A DNA stretch of 64,000 nucleotides from Candidatus Goldiibacteriota bacterium HGW-Goldbacteria-1 (GCA_002839855.1 PGYV01000006.1:80367-144366), one strand, 5' to 3'. Positions 34,006 through 43,455 are shown, numbered from the stretch's first letter. Made by a program: numbers and translations. Notes: generated from the sequence alone by a model not told the origin.

Positions 34006-35229
34006 ATGGCAAAACTTTCACTGGCAGACCTTAACGAAACGGATCTTAAAGGAAAAAGGGTTTTCATGAGGGTGGACTTTAACGTCCCGCTTGATACTGA
34101 CAGAAAGATCACATCTGACAACAGAATAAAAGCCGCCATACCTTCAATTAAATATATTATAGAAAAGGGCGGAAAACTTATCCTTGCATCACACCTTGGC
34201 AGGCCAAAAGGCGAAAAGAAACCTGAATTCTCGCTTGATGTCTGCGCGAAAAAATTAGCTGAACTCATAGGAAAAGACGTTACATTTGTAAATGACTGCG
34301 TCGGGCCGCAGGTAAAAACAGCCGTGGATTCAATGAAAGAAGGGGATGTAATACTTCTTGAAAATCTGCGGTTTTACAAACAGGAAGAAAAGAACGACGC
34401 TGAATTTTCAAAACAGCTTGCGGAAAACGCGGACATTTACGTTAATGACGCATTCGGAACCGCACACAGGGCGCACGCTTCCACAGAGGGCATGACTAAA
34501 TTTGTAAAAAAATCAGCAGCAGGATTTTTAATGGAAAAAGAACTTAAATTCCTGGGCGAAATGCTTGAAAACCCTAAAAAACCCTTTATTGCAATACTTG
34601 GCGGCGCCAAAGTAAGCGACAAAATAATGGTAATTGAAAACCTTTTAAGCAAAGTGGACGGGCTTATAATCGGCGGAGGAATGGCATATACATTCTTAAG
34701 GGCTAAAGGGCGTGAAATCGGCGATTCTTTATGCGAAAAAGATAAGGTTAACACGGCAAAAGAAATAATGAAGACCGCGCTGGATAAAAATGTGGCTATC
34801 TATCTTCCCATTGACCACATTGTGGCAAAGACACCGCAGTCGGGCGAGGATTTTATGACCGCGTTGAAAACAGCCGAGTACAAAGAAGTATTAAGGGACT
34901 CAATTGACGACGGCTGGGAAGGCGTTGACATCGGAAAGAACACAATAGAAAAATTCAGAAATATCATATCTAAATCAAAAACTATTTTCTGGAACGGCCC
35001 AATGGGTGTTTTTGAAGTGGAACAGTTCTCCAAAGGCACGCTTGAAGTGGGCAAAGCGCTTGCGGAATCCGGCGCAGTAACAGTGGTAGGCGGCGGAGAT
35101 TCAGCATCCGCAATCAAAAAACTTAAGCTTTCAGATAAAATGACACACGTCTCAACCGGCGGCGGAGCTTCAATGGAATTTGTTGAAGGCAAAGAATTAC
35201 CCGGCGTGGCTGCTTTAACAAACAAATAA
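34006..35229 (+). CDS. pgk: Phosphoglycerate kinase
   Basis: 407 residues, normal. It makes ATP from 1,3-bisphosphoglycerate in glycolysis. Conserved sequences are RVDFNVPLD at the N-domain substrate site, SHLGRPKG, NDAFGTAHRAHAS, GGAKVSDKI in the hinge region and the nucleotide site GGGDSASA and STGGGASMEF. It lies between gap and tpiA in a standard lower-glycolysis cluster, with about 30 nt to the next start. Confidence 0.98.
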   Translation: MAKLSLADLNETDLKGKRVFMRVDFNVPLDTDRKITSDNRIKAAIPSIKYIIEKGGKLILASHLGRPKGEKKPEFSLDVCAKKLAELIGKDVTFVNDCVGPQVKTAVDSMKEGDVILLENLRFYKQEEKNDAEFSKQLAENADIYVNDAFGTAHRAHASTEGMTKFVKKSAAGFLMEKELKFLGEMLENPKKPFIAILGGAKVSDKIMVIENLLSKVDGLIIGGGMAYTFLRAKGREIGDSLCEKDKVNTAKEIMKTALDKNVAIYLPIDHIVAKTPQSGEDFMTALKTAEYKEVLRDSIDDGWEGVDIGKNTIEKFRNIISKSKTIFWNGPMGVFEVEQFSKGTLEVGKALAESGAVTVVGGGDSASAIKKLKLSDKMTHVSTGGGASMEFVEGKELPGVAALTNK

Positions 35230-35259
35230 TAAACTAAAAACATTTTACGGAGGAATAAA

Positions 35260-36021
35260 TTGAGAATACCGATAATTGCAGGAAACTGGAAGATGTACAA
35301 GGATCTTGAAGAATCAAAAACGCTGGCAGAAAGCTTAAAGAATTGCTTAAAGGACGTAAACCCGGAAGAAACAGAAGTGGCAATCTGCCCCACGTTTACC
35401 AACCTGGCATCTGTTAACGAAATAATCAAAGGTTCCAACATCAAACTTGGCGCCCAGAACATGTATCCAAAACAGGAAGGCGCATTTACAGGCGAAATTT
35501 CACCTTTGATGCTTCGTTCCGTTGGCTGTCATTATGTAATTATAGGCCATTCAGAACGCAGACAGTTTTTTGGCGAAACAAACAGTTCTGTGAATGAAAA
35601 AGTAAAAGTGGCTTTTGAATACGCGCTTGTTCCTATAATGTGTGTGGGCGAAACCCTGGAACAGCGTGAAAACGGCACAACCAACACAATTGTAAAAGCT
35701 CAGGTTGTGGATGGGCTTAAAGACATACCAAAAGAAAAAGCCAAAAATATAGTAATAGCTTATGAACCTGTATGGGCGATAGGCACAGGAAAAGTAGCGA
35801 CAAAAGAACAGGCACAGGAAGTACACGCCATGATTCGCGGCGAACTTAAAAGCATTTATGACGAAGCTACCGCGAATTCAATAAGAATACAGTACGGCGG
35901 AAGCGTAAAACCTGACAATGTAAAAGAACTGATGGCACAGCCGGATATAGACGGCGCCCTTGTAGGCGGCGCGGCATTGAAAGTTGATTCTTTTGAAGCC
36001 ATAGTTAAATTCAAAAAGTAA
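35260..36021 (+). CDS. tpiA: Triosephosphate isomerase
   Basis: 253 residues, TIM barrel interconverting dihydroxyacetone phosphate and glyceraldehyde 3-phosphate. The catalytic His is in IGHSERR (near residue 95), the catalytic Glu in AYEPVWAIGTG (near residue 168), and the phosphate loop is QYGGSVKP. The start is TTG at 35260 behind GGAGG. It precedes secG by 14 nt, a widespread arrangement. Confidence 0.98.
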   Translation: MRIPIIAGNWKMYKDLEESKTLAESLKNCLKDVNPEETEVAICPTFTNLASVNEIIKGSNIKLGAQNMYPKQEGAFTGEISPLMLRSVGCHYVIIGHSERRQFFGETNSSVNEKVKVAFEYALVPIMCVGETLEQRENGTTNTIVKAQVVDGLKDIPKEKAKNIVIAYEPVWAIGTGKVATKEQAQEVHAMIRGELKSIYDEATANSIRIQYGGSVKPDNVKELMAQPDIDGALVGGAALKVDSFEAIVKFKK

Positions 36022-36035
36022 AAGGAGCCATATAA

Positions 36036-36377
36036 ATGCTGTATAACATTCTGCTTGTAGTACACGTAATAAACGCACTTCTGCTGATAATAATAGTCCT
36101 TCTTCAGACAGGAAAAGGCGCGGATGTGGGTTTTGCTTTTGGCGCGGGCGCTGCTAATACCATGTTTGGCGCGGGTGGAAGCAAGAATTTTATCACCAAA
36201 GCCACAATTTTTGTGGCTATATTATTCATGGTCACATCACTTACACTTGCCCTTTTTCAGGCAAAAAGGTCAGGCAACTACAGCGGAGTTCTTGATTCTG
36301 TAAAACAGTCGGAATCAGCTGTTCCGGCGCAGGCGCCCATATCTGAAGCACCTGTAGTTCCGGTAGAAAACAAATAA
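36036..36377 (+). CDS. secG: Protein translocase subunit SecG
   Basis: 113 residues with two membrane helices (about 2-22 and 54-75) and the conserved LLQTGKGADVGFAFG between them. SecG assists SecYE in exporting proteins across the inner membrane. A Ser/Val/Pro-rich tail of about 30 residues extends beyond the family core. GGAGC sits upstream of ATG. It closes the gap-pgk-tpiA-secG cluster and a strong terminator follows. Confidence 0.93.
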   Translation: MLYNILLVVHVINALLLIIIVLLQTGKGADVGFAFGAGAANTMFGAGGSKNFITKATIFVAILFMVTSLTLALFQAKRSGNYSGVLDSVKQSESAVPAQAPISEAPVVPVENK

Positions 36378-36392
36378 GAAGAAGTTTATAAC

Positions 36393-36427
36393 AAAAAGGC
36401 CGCGTTAAGATAACGCGGCCTTTTTTA
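36393..36427 (+). terminator. Rho-independent terminator after secG
   Basis: Stem AAGGCCGCGTTA / TAACGCGGCCTT with a 4-nt loop, then six T. Confidence 0.92.
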
Positions 36428-36457
36428 TTAATATCCTTATTAAAAAGAAGGTGGCGT

Positions 36458-38086
36458 GTGATAAAAATAGTCCTTGGAGTATTAACGGCTGTTATCCTTA
36501 TTTCCGGATGTTCTAAAAAAGAATCCTACACACTTAAGGGCACTTATACCGATGCACCCGCTTACGGCGATATGCTTATTGATACATCCACAGGCGAACC
36601 TGCCATTCTAAACCCCGTACTGGCTTCAGATTCCGCGTCAGCAGCCATAAACGACCTGGTCTTTAACGGCCTTGTTAAATTTGATAAAAGTCTTAATCTG
36701 GTCGGAGACCTTGCGGATAAATGGAAGATTAAAGACGGCGGGCTGACCATAATATTTCACCTAAAAAATAACGTTAAATGGCATGACGGAGTGTCATTTA
36801 CCGCCAAAGACGTAAAATTTACATATGACGCTTATATGGCGCCCGATACAAAAACCTCTTACAGAAGCCTTTTTGAACCGGTAAAAAGCGTCAGAATAAT
36901 TGATGATTTTACCCTGGAAGTACTGTATAAAAAACCATTTGCACCCGCTTTGCAATACTGGGGCACGGGAATACTTCCGGCGCACCTGTTTGCCGGCATT
37001 GACATAAACACCGCGTCTTTTAACCGCACACCCGTCGGCACAGGGCCATATATTTTTAAGAACTGGAAAACCGGACGTTCTTTAGAGCTTATATCAAACA
37101 AAACACATTTTGACGGCTCGCCTTACATTACAAATTATATGTTACGTATAATACCTGACCAGTCCGTTCAGTTTATGAACCTGCAGTCCGGTGACGCGGA
37201 CATGATGGAACTTTCTTCAGATTTGTATTTTACAAAAGCAAATACTGAATATTTTAATAAAAACTTTAACAAATTTGTTGTTCCCGCCTTTCTGTACACG
37301 TATATAGGATATAATCAGGAAAACCCAATTTTTGCTTCCGTTAAAACGCGGCAGGCATTAAGTTATGCCATTAACACGGCAGAGATAATAAAAAACGTCC
37401 GCAGGGGAATGGCAAGGCCTATAAGCGGGCCGTTTATCCCCGGTTCATATGCTTATGATGAAAGTGTAAAACCTTATGAATACAACCCGGAAAAAGCCGC
37501 GCAGCTTTTAAAAGAAGACGGCTGGGTTAAAGGTGATGACGGCTTCCTGACCAGACAGGGCATACCATTTGAATTCACCCTTGCCACCAATCAGGGCAAT
37601 AAAGAACGCGAGGAAATAGCCGCAATTGCCCAGCAGGAATTTTCAAAACTTGGCATCAAGGTTCATGTGCGCGTCCTGGCATGGAATATATTCATAACCG
37701 ATTTCATAAATAAAAAGAAGTTTGACGCGGTTGTAATGGGGTGGAGCCTTACACGCGACCCTGACTGCTATGACATCTGGCACTCTTCAAAAACAAACGA
37801 AGGAGAGTTTAACTTTGTGGGTTATAAAAACCGGCAGGTGGACAGGCTTCTGGAAGACGGAAGGTCCACATACGATACAGAGAAAAGAAAGGTAATTTAC
37901 AGAAAAATACACTCCCTTATAGCAAAAGACGCGCCATATACCTTTATTTATTCGCCGTACACGCTTCCCGTCATACACAAAAGAATACACGGAATAAAAC
38001 CGGAAGCCGCAGGAATAGGATATAACTTTACAAAATGGTATGTGCCCTCTGAACTTCAAAAATACAGAATTGCGCTTGAAAAATAA
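36458..38086 (+). CDS. Peptide-type ABC transporter substrate-binding lipoprotein (orphan)
   Basis: 542 residues from a GTG start. Lipobox ILISGC gives a lipidated Cys near residue 18. The mature protein is an SBP_bac_5 (OppA/DppA class) binding protein: VFNGLVKFD, WKIKDGGLTIIFHLKNNVKWHDG (within family spacing), FTAKDVKFTYDAY, VGTGPYIF, ALSYAINTAEI and YNPEKAAQLLKEDGW. Members capture oligopeptides, nickel or other small solutes in the periplasm. No permease or ATPase genes are adjacent, so its transporter must be elsewhere, or it acts as a sensor or chaperone. It stands alone after the secG terminator. Confidence 0.92.
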   Translation: MIKIVLGVLTAVILISGCSKKESYTLKGTYTDAPAYGDMLIDTSTGEPAILNPVLASDSASAAINDLVFNGLVKFDKSLNLVGDLADKWKIKDGGLTIIFHLKNNVKWHDGVSFTAKDVKFTYDAYMAPDTKTSYRSLFEPVKSVRIIDDFTLEVLYKKPFAPALQYWGTGILPAHLFAGIDINTASFNRTPVGTGPYIFKNWKTGRSLELISNKTHFDGSPYITNYMLRIIPDQSVQFMNLQSGDADMMELSSDLYFTKANTEYFNKNFNKFVVPAFLYTYIGYNQENPIFASVKTRQALSYAINTAEIIKNVRRGMARPISGPFIPGSYAYDESVKPYEYNPEKAAQLLKEDGWVKGDDGFLTRQGIPFEFTLATNQGNKEREEIAAIAQQEFSKLGIKVHVRVLAWNIFITDFINKKKFDAVVMGWSLTRDPDCYDIWHSSKTNEGEFNFVGYKNRQVDRLLEDGRSTYDTEKRKVIYRKIHSLIAKDAPYTFIYSPYTLPVIHKRIHGIKPEAAGIGYNFTKWYVPSELQKYRIALEK

Positions 38087-38105
38087 TTTGAATTTTACGG
38101 GATTA

Positions 38106-38114
38106 TGTTATAAT
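38106..38114 (+). promoter_or_regulatory. Extended -10 promoter element for the second PilZ gene
   Basis: TG at 38106-38107, one base, then TATAAT (38109-38114). A TTGAAT 15 nt upstream is a weak -35. Confidence 0.45.
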
Positions 38115-38142
38115 AATAAAAATTTAAAAAGGGGTATAAAAG

Positions 38143-38478
38143 ATGGCAAAAGGCAAATTATATCTTGAAAAAAGGAAACAAAAAAGAGTAGAGAAAAATT
38201 ATGAAATAAACTATATGCTTGTCCCTACCGAATTTACAACACAAATTAAAAGGGCAATGGGTTTTAGTAAGGACTTAAGCACAGGCGGGGTAAGGGTGGA
38301 AGGCGACATCATAGGCAAACCCGGCGACATTATTAAAGCAGAACTTATAAAACCTGATGCTAATTTTACGGTTTTCGCCGAGATTAAATGGGTCAAAGCA
38401 TCAGAACGCCAGTTTGGCGTCGCGTTTTTGTCATTAAAAGCCCACGACGAAGAAGCGCTTGAAGAAATGATGGAATAA
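38143..38478 (+). CDS. PilZ-domain protein
   Basis: 111 residues, a stand-alone PilZ domain with both c-di-GMP motifs: R-x(3)-R at residues 11-15 (RKQKR) and DLSTGG. It resembles the PilZ protein at 30100 in size and layout but is not a close copy. An extended -10 (TG-T-TATAAT, 38106-38114) lies about 29 nt upstream, so it is probably transcribed on its own. It runs convergently into the CDF transporter gene. Confidence 0.87.
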   Translation: MAKGKLYLEKRKQKRVEKNYEINYMLVPTEFTTQIKRAMGFSKDLSTGGVRVEGDIIGKPGDIIKAELIKPDANFTVFAEIKWVKASERQFGVAFLSLKAHDEEALEEMME

Positions 38479-38505
38479 AATTAATCCGGGCTGCCCGATT
38501 TTATT

Positions 38506-39468
38506 TTAAATATCGCAGGAAATACAGTGGTCAAATTCCTCTGATTCAAGCTGAATTGTTGAATGGCAGATTTTAAACTCTCCCGCAAGTATGATATTTA
38601 TACCGTGTATTATCGCGTCCGCGTTTTTTAAATTATCTTTTGGCACGGCCACGTGGGCGTCAAAAACCACTTTCCCGGGCGATATTTCCCACATATGGAT
38701 GTGATGCACGTCAATTATCCCAAGGGAGGTTTCTTCTTTCAACCTCTGCTTTATCTTTTTGTCATCTAAATTTTTTGGGGCGCCCTGCATAAGTATGTTA
38801 AGGGTTTCCATAAGGATGCTAAAACTCTCTTTGGCAATGTAAACTGCAATTATTACTGATATTGCCGCGTCAAGAATATACCACGGCTTGAACATAAGGA
38901 TAATTGCGGTTACTATTACCGCGACAGAAGAAATAGTATCCGCCATCAGGTGTAAAAACGCGCTTTTTATGTTTATATTTTCTTTGGCGTCTTTAAACAG
39001 TAATAATACCGAAATTCCGTTGCCCAAAAGGCCAATAGCGGCAATTGCCAGCATTAGACCCACTTTAATGGGCTGCGGATGCTGAAACCTTTCTATGGCT
39101 TCAAATATGATGTACCCGCAGACAAAGAATAAAGCCAGCACATTAATTAAAGCCGCAAGTATTTCAGCCCGCTTATACCCGTAAGTCTTGCTTAAACTTT
39201 TGGTTTTTTTACCTATCAATATGGCTATATAGGAGATAATAAGCGATATGACATCTGACAGGTTATGAAAGGCATCTGATAAAAGGGCAAGGGAACCGGA
39301 TAAAATACCGCCTATAATTTCCGCCGCTGTGATTCCAGCGTTGATAATAATGCTTAATACAAGGCCTTTTTCACCCTGTACGTGATGGTGGTGATGCCCG
39401 TGGCTATGATTATGATCATGGCCTTCGTGTGAATGGTTATGCTCTTCGTGGCTGTGTTCGTCAGACAT
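38506..39468 (-). CDS. Cation diffusion facilitator (CzcD/ZnT-like)
   Basis: 320 residues. The N-terminus is a His-rich metal-binding tail (HSHEEHNHSHEGHDHNHS, then HHHHH), followed by six membrane helices with the two HxxxD metal sites, HNLSD in helix 2 and HLMAD in helix 5, and a C-terminal cytosolic domain with DVHHIHMWEIS. It exports divalent cations, most often zinc, in exchange for protons. It lies just downstream of a tRNA-Glu gene on the same strand and converges on the PilZ gene. No metal-responsive regulator is adjacent. Confidence 0.93.
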   Translation of the reverse strand: MSDEHSHEEHNHSHEGHDHNHSHGHHHHHVQGEKGLVLSIIINAGITAAEIIGGILSGSLALLSDAFHNLSDVISLIISYIAILIGKKTKSLSKTYGYKRAEILAALINVLALFFVCGYIIFEAIERFQHPQPIKVGLMLAIAAIGLLGNGISVLLLFKDAKENINIKSAFLHLMADTISSVAVIVTAIILMFKPWYILDAAISVIIAVYIAKESFSILMETLNILMQGAPKNLDDKKIKQRLKEETSLGIIDVHHIHMWEISPGKVVFDAHVAVPKDNLKNADAIIHGINIILAGEFKICHSTIQLESEEFDHCISCDI

Positions 39469-39493
39469 AAAACCTCTCCTTGTCTGTTAAATC

Positions 39494-39568
39494 TGGTACC
39501 GCTACGGGGAATCGAACCCCGATTATAGGATTGAGAACCCTGTGTCCTAACCGTTAGACGATAGCGGC
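39494..39568 (-). tRNA. tRNA-Glu (anticodon CUC), CCA encoded
   Basis: Read on the minus strand, a 75-nt cloverleaf: acceptor GCCGCTA pairs with TAGCGGT (G-U at the end), D arm GTCT..GGAC, anticodon loop TTCTCAA giving CUC, and T arm CGGGG-TTCGATT-CCCCG. Discriminator A and CCA are encoded. The bottom pair of the anticodon stem is a C-A mismatch. CUC reads GAG. Confidence 0.92.
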
Positions 39569-39626
39569 ATATGGTTTAATCAGATAAATACTTATATAAC
39601 AGGTAAAATGCTTTGTCAACGGGTAT

Positions 39627-40430
39627 TTAATCCGTGCAATTTTTGCCGGTATTTTTTACATGAACTCCGATAAAAATTAAAAATACGCCCAGCCACTGAA
39701 AAACGTTCAGTGATTCCTGAAAACAAACCACTCCGCCAATCACCGGAACAACTATGGAGTTTGCGGCAAAAAACGGAATTATGCGGATAGCCCTGTCTTT
39801 TGTATATGAAAACTGCAGAATTATGAAGGCTACAGCGCCTATAATAAGCCAGGTATAAAAAAACGGATTTAAAAAAACAGAAGCCGAATTTAACGGATTT
39901 GATGTGGTCACTTTCTGAAACAGAGTAATAAACCCGGCCAAAGACCCGGCAAAGCCGCCTAAAACAACACCTGTCATCTTTTCCGCCTTAAACGCAAAAA
40001 GCGCTATAAGAATATAACCCAGAACAACCGCTGCAAGATACGTATATAATAAAAACAAATTTATAAAAGATTCAATCGCTTCACCCCTTGAAAAAATACC
40101 TATAAGCACCGAACCGCCAAGTATCAAAACTACACCCGCCAGTTCATTAGCCTTAATTTCTTCCTTCATAACAAAATGCGAAAATAAAATCAACGCGGCA
40201 AGGCCGGTTCCGGACATGGCCCCCACTATCGAAACCCCGCCAAGGGAAGTTGCGTACATAAAAATAAAAGGGGTGGTGGCCATAAGGCACGACCCAAATA
40301 ACCATATGCTTAAACCTTTTGCCTTTTCAGAACGGCGGGTATCAAGGCCTATTTTTTGAAGCGCCTGGGAAATACTGTTTATAGAACTTCCCGCGAAAGT
40401 TATTATAATAGAAAGTATCTGCTCGTTCAT
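39627..40430 (-). CDS. EamA/NIPA-like DMT-superfamily transporter
   Basis: 267 residues with about nine to ten hydrophobic segments in two repeats, as in full-length DMT exporters. The first half has SINSISQALQKIG and FMYATSLGGVSIVGAMSG, which recalls NIPA-type proteins proposed to carry magnesium; the second half has FAANSIVVPVIGG and FQWLGVFLIFIG. Substrate cannot be assigned. It is divergent from the XRE-cupin regulator gene and shares the 170-nt promoter region with it, so it could be a target of that regulator. Confidence 0.8.
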   Translation of the reverse strand: MNEQILSIIITFAGSSINSISQALQKIGLDTRRSEKAKGLSIWLFGSCLMATTPFIFMYATSLGGVSIVGAMSGTGLAALILFSHFVMKEEIKANELAGVVLILGGSVLIGIFSRGEAIESFINLFLLYTYLAAVVLGYILIALFAFKAEKMTGVVLGGFAGSLAGFITLFQKVTTSNPLNSASVFLNPFFYTWLIIGAVAFIILQFSYTKDRAIRIIPFFAANSIVVPVIGGVVCFQESLNVFQWLGVFLIFIGVHVKNTGKNCTD

Positions 40431-40600
40431 TTAATATCCTTTTAAATTTTTTATATTATTAATTATACCAAAGCCGCCGCATTAAACCGCCTGTTTTTTA
40501 ATTTAAATTACCTTATGCAAAATACCATTTAACAATCAGCCTCATTTTTGTTATTATAAATAATCAAATCTGATCAGGCAAATTAATCAAGGGAGCAAAC

Positions 40601-41143
40601 ATGGAAAAAATAAAGATGGTGGCAGCCAGAATAAAGACGCTTAGGGAAATTGCGGGAAAAAGCATTCCGGATACGGCCAAATTGCTTGAAGTTACAGATG
40701 AACAGTATTCAAAATACGAGAACGGGCAGAGTGACATCCCCATAAGTTTTTTATACGCGGCATCACGTGTATTTAATGTGGAACTTACGGCAATTCTGAC
40801 AGGTGAAGAACCGCGCCTTCACAGGTACAGCGTGGTAAGAAAAGGCACCGGCCCTTCTGTTGAACGCAAAAAAGAGTACACATACAGCGATTTGGCATAC
40901 AACTTTATACATAAAAAAATGGAAGTTTTTGAAGTTAAAGCGGGGCAGACAATGCCAAAGACACTTAACAAACATACCGGGCAGGAATTTAATTTTATAC
41001 TGGAAGGAACCCTTAAAATAATAATAGAAAACAACGAAATAATCCTCAACGAAGGCGATTCCATATTTTTTGACTCCGGACACGCTCACGCAATGTGCGC
41101 GACCGGCGGCAGGGACGCAAGGTTTCTTGCGGTGATAATATGA
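40601..41143 (+). CDS. XRE-family transcriptional regulator with cupin domain
   Basis: 180 residues. An N-terminal helix-turn-helix (residues 7-60; IKTLREIAGKSIPDTAKLL, VTDEQYSKYENGQ) is followed by a C-terminal cupin barrel (KHTGQEFNFILEGTLKI, LNEGDSIFFDSGHAHAM) that presumably binds a small ligand. The stop overlaps the start of the acyl-CoA synthetase gene (ATGA), and XRE-cupin regulators next to such synthetases are a common pair, so it probably controls that gene in response to a carboxylate. GGGAG precedes the ATG. Confidence 0.93.
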   Translation: MEKIKMVAARIKTLREIAGKSIPDTAKLLEVTDEQYSKYENGQSDIPISFLYAASRVFNVELTAILTGEEPRLHRYSVVRKGTGPSVERKKEYTYSDLAYNFIHKKMEVFEVKAGQTMPKTLNKHTGQEFNFILEGTLKIIIENNEIILNEGDSIFFDSGHAHAMCATGGRDARFLAVII

Positions 41144-42813
41144 GCCATAACCATTCAGCATCTCTCTTAAAACATTTCGTTGACAGGGATTTCACGTCAT
41201 ATGAGGATTTTCGCGATAATTACAGGGTAAAAATTCCTGACAATTTTAATTTCGGCTTTGACGTTGTGGATGAAATGGCAGGAATAGCACCCGCCCAAAG
41301 GGCGCTTCATTGGATAAACGAAAAAGGGGACACCGCGTCTTTTACCTTTGCTGATATTAAAAAATACAGCAATAAAGCGGCATCAGCCCTTGTAAAGCTG
41401 GGGATTAAAAAAGGCGATCCTGTAATGCTTATCCTTAAACGCAGGTACGAATTCTGGTTCTTATGCGTGGCGCTTCATAAAATAGGCGCCATATGCATCC
41501 CTGCCACACACATGCTTACCGTTAAAGATATCACTTACCGCAACAACGCCGCTGATATTAAAATGATTATAACCACCGAAGAAGATGAAACAATCAGTAA
41601 TGTGGAAGCCGCATCCGCGCATTCACCCACACTTAAACTTAAAGCCGCATTACATACCGATAAACCCGGCTGGATAAACATCAACACGGCAATTGACGAA
41701 GGCAGTGAAAATTTCCAAAGGCCTTCAGGTAATGATGTGTCAAAAAACAGCGATTTTTTTCTGACCTACTTTACATCCGGCACCACAGGTATGCCTAAAA
41801 TGGTTAAACATAATTTCACATATCCGCTGGGGCATATACTTACAGCTGCGTACTGGCAGAACGTGATACCGGGCGGCCTTCATCTTACCGTGGCGGATAC
41901 CGGCTGGGCAAAAGCTGCCTGGGGAAAGATATACGGCCAGTGGATTTGCGGGACAGCGGTAATGGTTTATGATTATGACAAATTTGTACCCAAAAAACTG
42001 CTTGATGTTGTGGCAGATTCAAAGGTCACCACTTTCTGCGCTCCGCCTACTATTTACAGATACTTCATTAAGGAAGACCTTACAGGTTATAATTTTTCCG
42101 CTTTAAAACACTGCACTGTGGCAGGCGAGCCCTTAAATCCGGAAGTATATAACCAGTTTTTAAAACAGACCGGGCATAAAATAAAGGAAGGCTTTGGCCA
42201 GACCGAAACCGTGGTAGCGGTTGCCACCTACCCGTGGCTTGAACCAAAACCCGGTTCTATGGGAAAACCCACGCCCGGCTTTGATATAGACCTGCTTAAC
42301 GATGACGATAAACCGTGTGAAGCGGGCGAAGAAGGCCGGCTTGTAATACGCACGGCAAACGGCAAAGCAGCGGGTATGTTTGATGAATACTACCGCGACG
42401 AAGCCCTTACAAAAAAAGTATGGAATAACGGCATTTATCAGACCGGCGATATGGCTTACCGGGATGAAGACGGTTATTACTGGTTTGTGGGAAGGGCGGA
42501 TGACTGCTTTAAAAGTTCCGGATACAGGATAGGGCCGTTTGAAATTGAAAGCGCGCTGCTTGAACACCCGGCAGTGCTTGAATGTGCTATCACAGCAGTG
42601 CCTGACCCTGACCGCGGCCTTGTGGCAAAAGCCACAGTGGTGCCGGCAAAAGGCTTCATCGCTTCAGACGAGCTTATAAAAGCACTTCAGGAACACGTAA
42701 AAAAAGTCACCGCGCCTTATAAATATCCAAGGATAGTTGAATTTGTAAGCGAACTGCCCAAGACAATAAGCGGAAAAATAAGGCGTGTAGAGATAAGAAA
42801 ATCAGGAAAATAA
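41140..42813 (+). CDS. AMP-forming acyl-CoA synthetase (MACS/acetyl-CoA synthetase-like)
   Basis: 557 residues from the ATG at 41140, which overlaps the stop of the regulator gene; an earlier in-frame start would sit deeper in that gene. It activates a carboxylic acid with ATP to an acyl adenylate and then to acyl-CoA. Visible motifs are FTSGTTGMPKMVKH (P-loop), GEPLNPEVY, GFGQTET, YQTGDMAYRDEDG and the catalytic Lys in KTISGKIRR. The DTGWAKAAWG segment is typical of the medium-chain/benzoate-type group, so the substrate may be a short or medium-chain or aromatic acid. Likely in one transcript with its XRE-cupin regulator. Confidence 0.93.
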   Translation: MSHNHSASLLKHFVDRDFTSYEDFRDNYRVKIPDNFNFGFDVVDEMAGIAPAQRALHWINEKGDTASFTFADIKKYSNKAASALVKLGIKKGDPVMLILKRRYEFWFLCVALHKIGAICIPATHMLTVKDITYRNNAADIKMIITTEEDETISNVEAASAHSPTLKLKAALHTDKPGWININTAIDEGSENFQRPSGNDVSKNSDFFLTYFTSGTTGMPKMVKHNFTYPLGHILTAAYWQNVIPGGLHLTVADTGWAKAAWGKIYGQWICGTAVMVYDYDKFVPKKLLDVVADSKVTTFCAPPTIYRYFIKEDLTGYNFSALKHCTVAGEPLNPEVYNQFLKQTGHKIKEGFGQTETVVAVATYPWLEPKPGSMGKPTPGFDIDLLNDDDKPCEAGEEGRLVIRTANGKAAGMFDEYYRDEALTKKVWNNGIYQTGDMAYRDEDGYYWFVGRADDCFKSSGYRIGPFEIESALLEHPAVLECAITAVPDPDRGLVAKATVVPAKGFIASDELIKALQEHVKKVTAPYKYPRIVEFVSELPKTISGKIRRVEIRKSGK

Positions 42814-42828
42814 AAATTCTTTATTTTG

Positions 42829-42837
42829 TGGTATAAT
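42829..42837 (+). promoter_or_regulatory. Extended -10 promoter element
   Basis: TG-G-TATAAT immediately before the GyrI-like gene (start codon 33 nt downstream, GGAGG in between). No convincing -35. Confidence 0.5.
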
Positions 42838-42870
42838 CATTTCCGGGAAATTTAAAAACGGAGGGAAATT

Positions 42871-43416
42871 ATGAAAAAAGTATTGGCTGTAACCGGAATA
42901 ACACTTGGAATTGTTTTAACCGCTTTATTGGGGCTGCTAATCCACGCAGGGCTGTTCTTTAAAGTTCAGGTAACGGAAGCTTTAAGCGGGCCTTATGTTG
43001 TTGTTTATGTTGAACAGACAGGGGATTACGCGAAAGCAAACAAGGCGGGAATGGATGTTTATCAGACCCTTGTTGCTGAATTCGGGGTAAACCCGACAAA
43101 AGGTTTTGGAATTTATTTTGATGACCCAAAGTCAGTTGCCAAAGAGAAGTTAAGAAGCGAGATTGGATGCATTCTTGAAGGTAATGATATCCAAAAAGCC
43201 CCGCTTGTGACTTCTAAATTTAAAGTAAAGATTCTTGAATCAAAACAGAGCCTTGTTGCGACTCATCCTTTTACAAACCCGCTTTCAATTCTGCTTGGCA
43301 TTACAAAAGTTTACCCGAAGTTCGCAGAAAAACTTAAAGGTAAAACAGAAGGCTACACATACAGCATGGAAATTTATGACATGCCGAACAAAACGACCAT
43401 TTATTTAATGAGATAA
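42871..43416 (+). CDS. Membrane-anchored GyrI-like domain protein
   Basis: 181 residues. One N-terminal membrane helix (residues 5-28, GITLGIVLTALLGLLIHAG) and a single GyrI-like (AraC effector-binding) domain, recognisable by GPYVVVYVEQTGDY, GFGIYFDDPKSV and the closing MEIYDMPNKTTIYLMR pattern. The fold binds small molecules. The membrane-tethered layout resembles bacterial relatives of TEX264. No DNA-binding domain is attached. Its own extended -10 is upstream. Ligand and role unknown. Confidence 0.75.
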   Translation: MKKVLAVTGITLGIVLTALLGLLIHAGLFFKVQVTEALSGPYVVVYVEQTGDYAKANKAGMDVYQTLVAEFGVNPTKGFGIYFDDPKSVAKEKLRSEIGCILEGNDIQKAPLVTSKFKVKILESKQSLVATHPFTNPLSILLGITKVYPKFAEKLKGKTEGYTYSMEIYDMPNKTTIYLMR

Positions 43417-43455
43417 ATAAACAAAATATTCTTTAATCTAAAAAAGGGAGCTATT

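Noticed and set aside
38480-38505. Terminator between the convergent PilZ and CDF genes
   Set aside because: The CGGGCTGCCCG palindrome leaves only a 4-bp stem with a 3-nt loop; too weak to call.
39494-39568. Reading the tRNA as Arg (UCU)
   Set aside because: That register breaks the anticodon stem and shifts position 33; the CUC register keeps U33 and the D and T arms in standard spacing.
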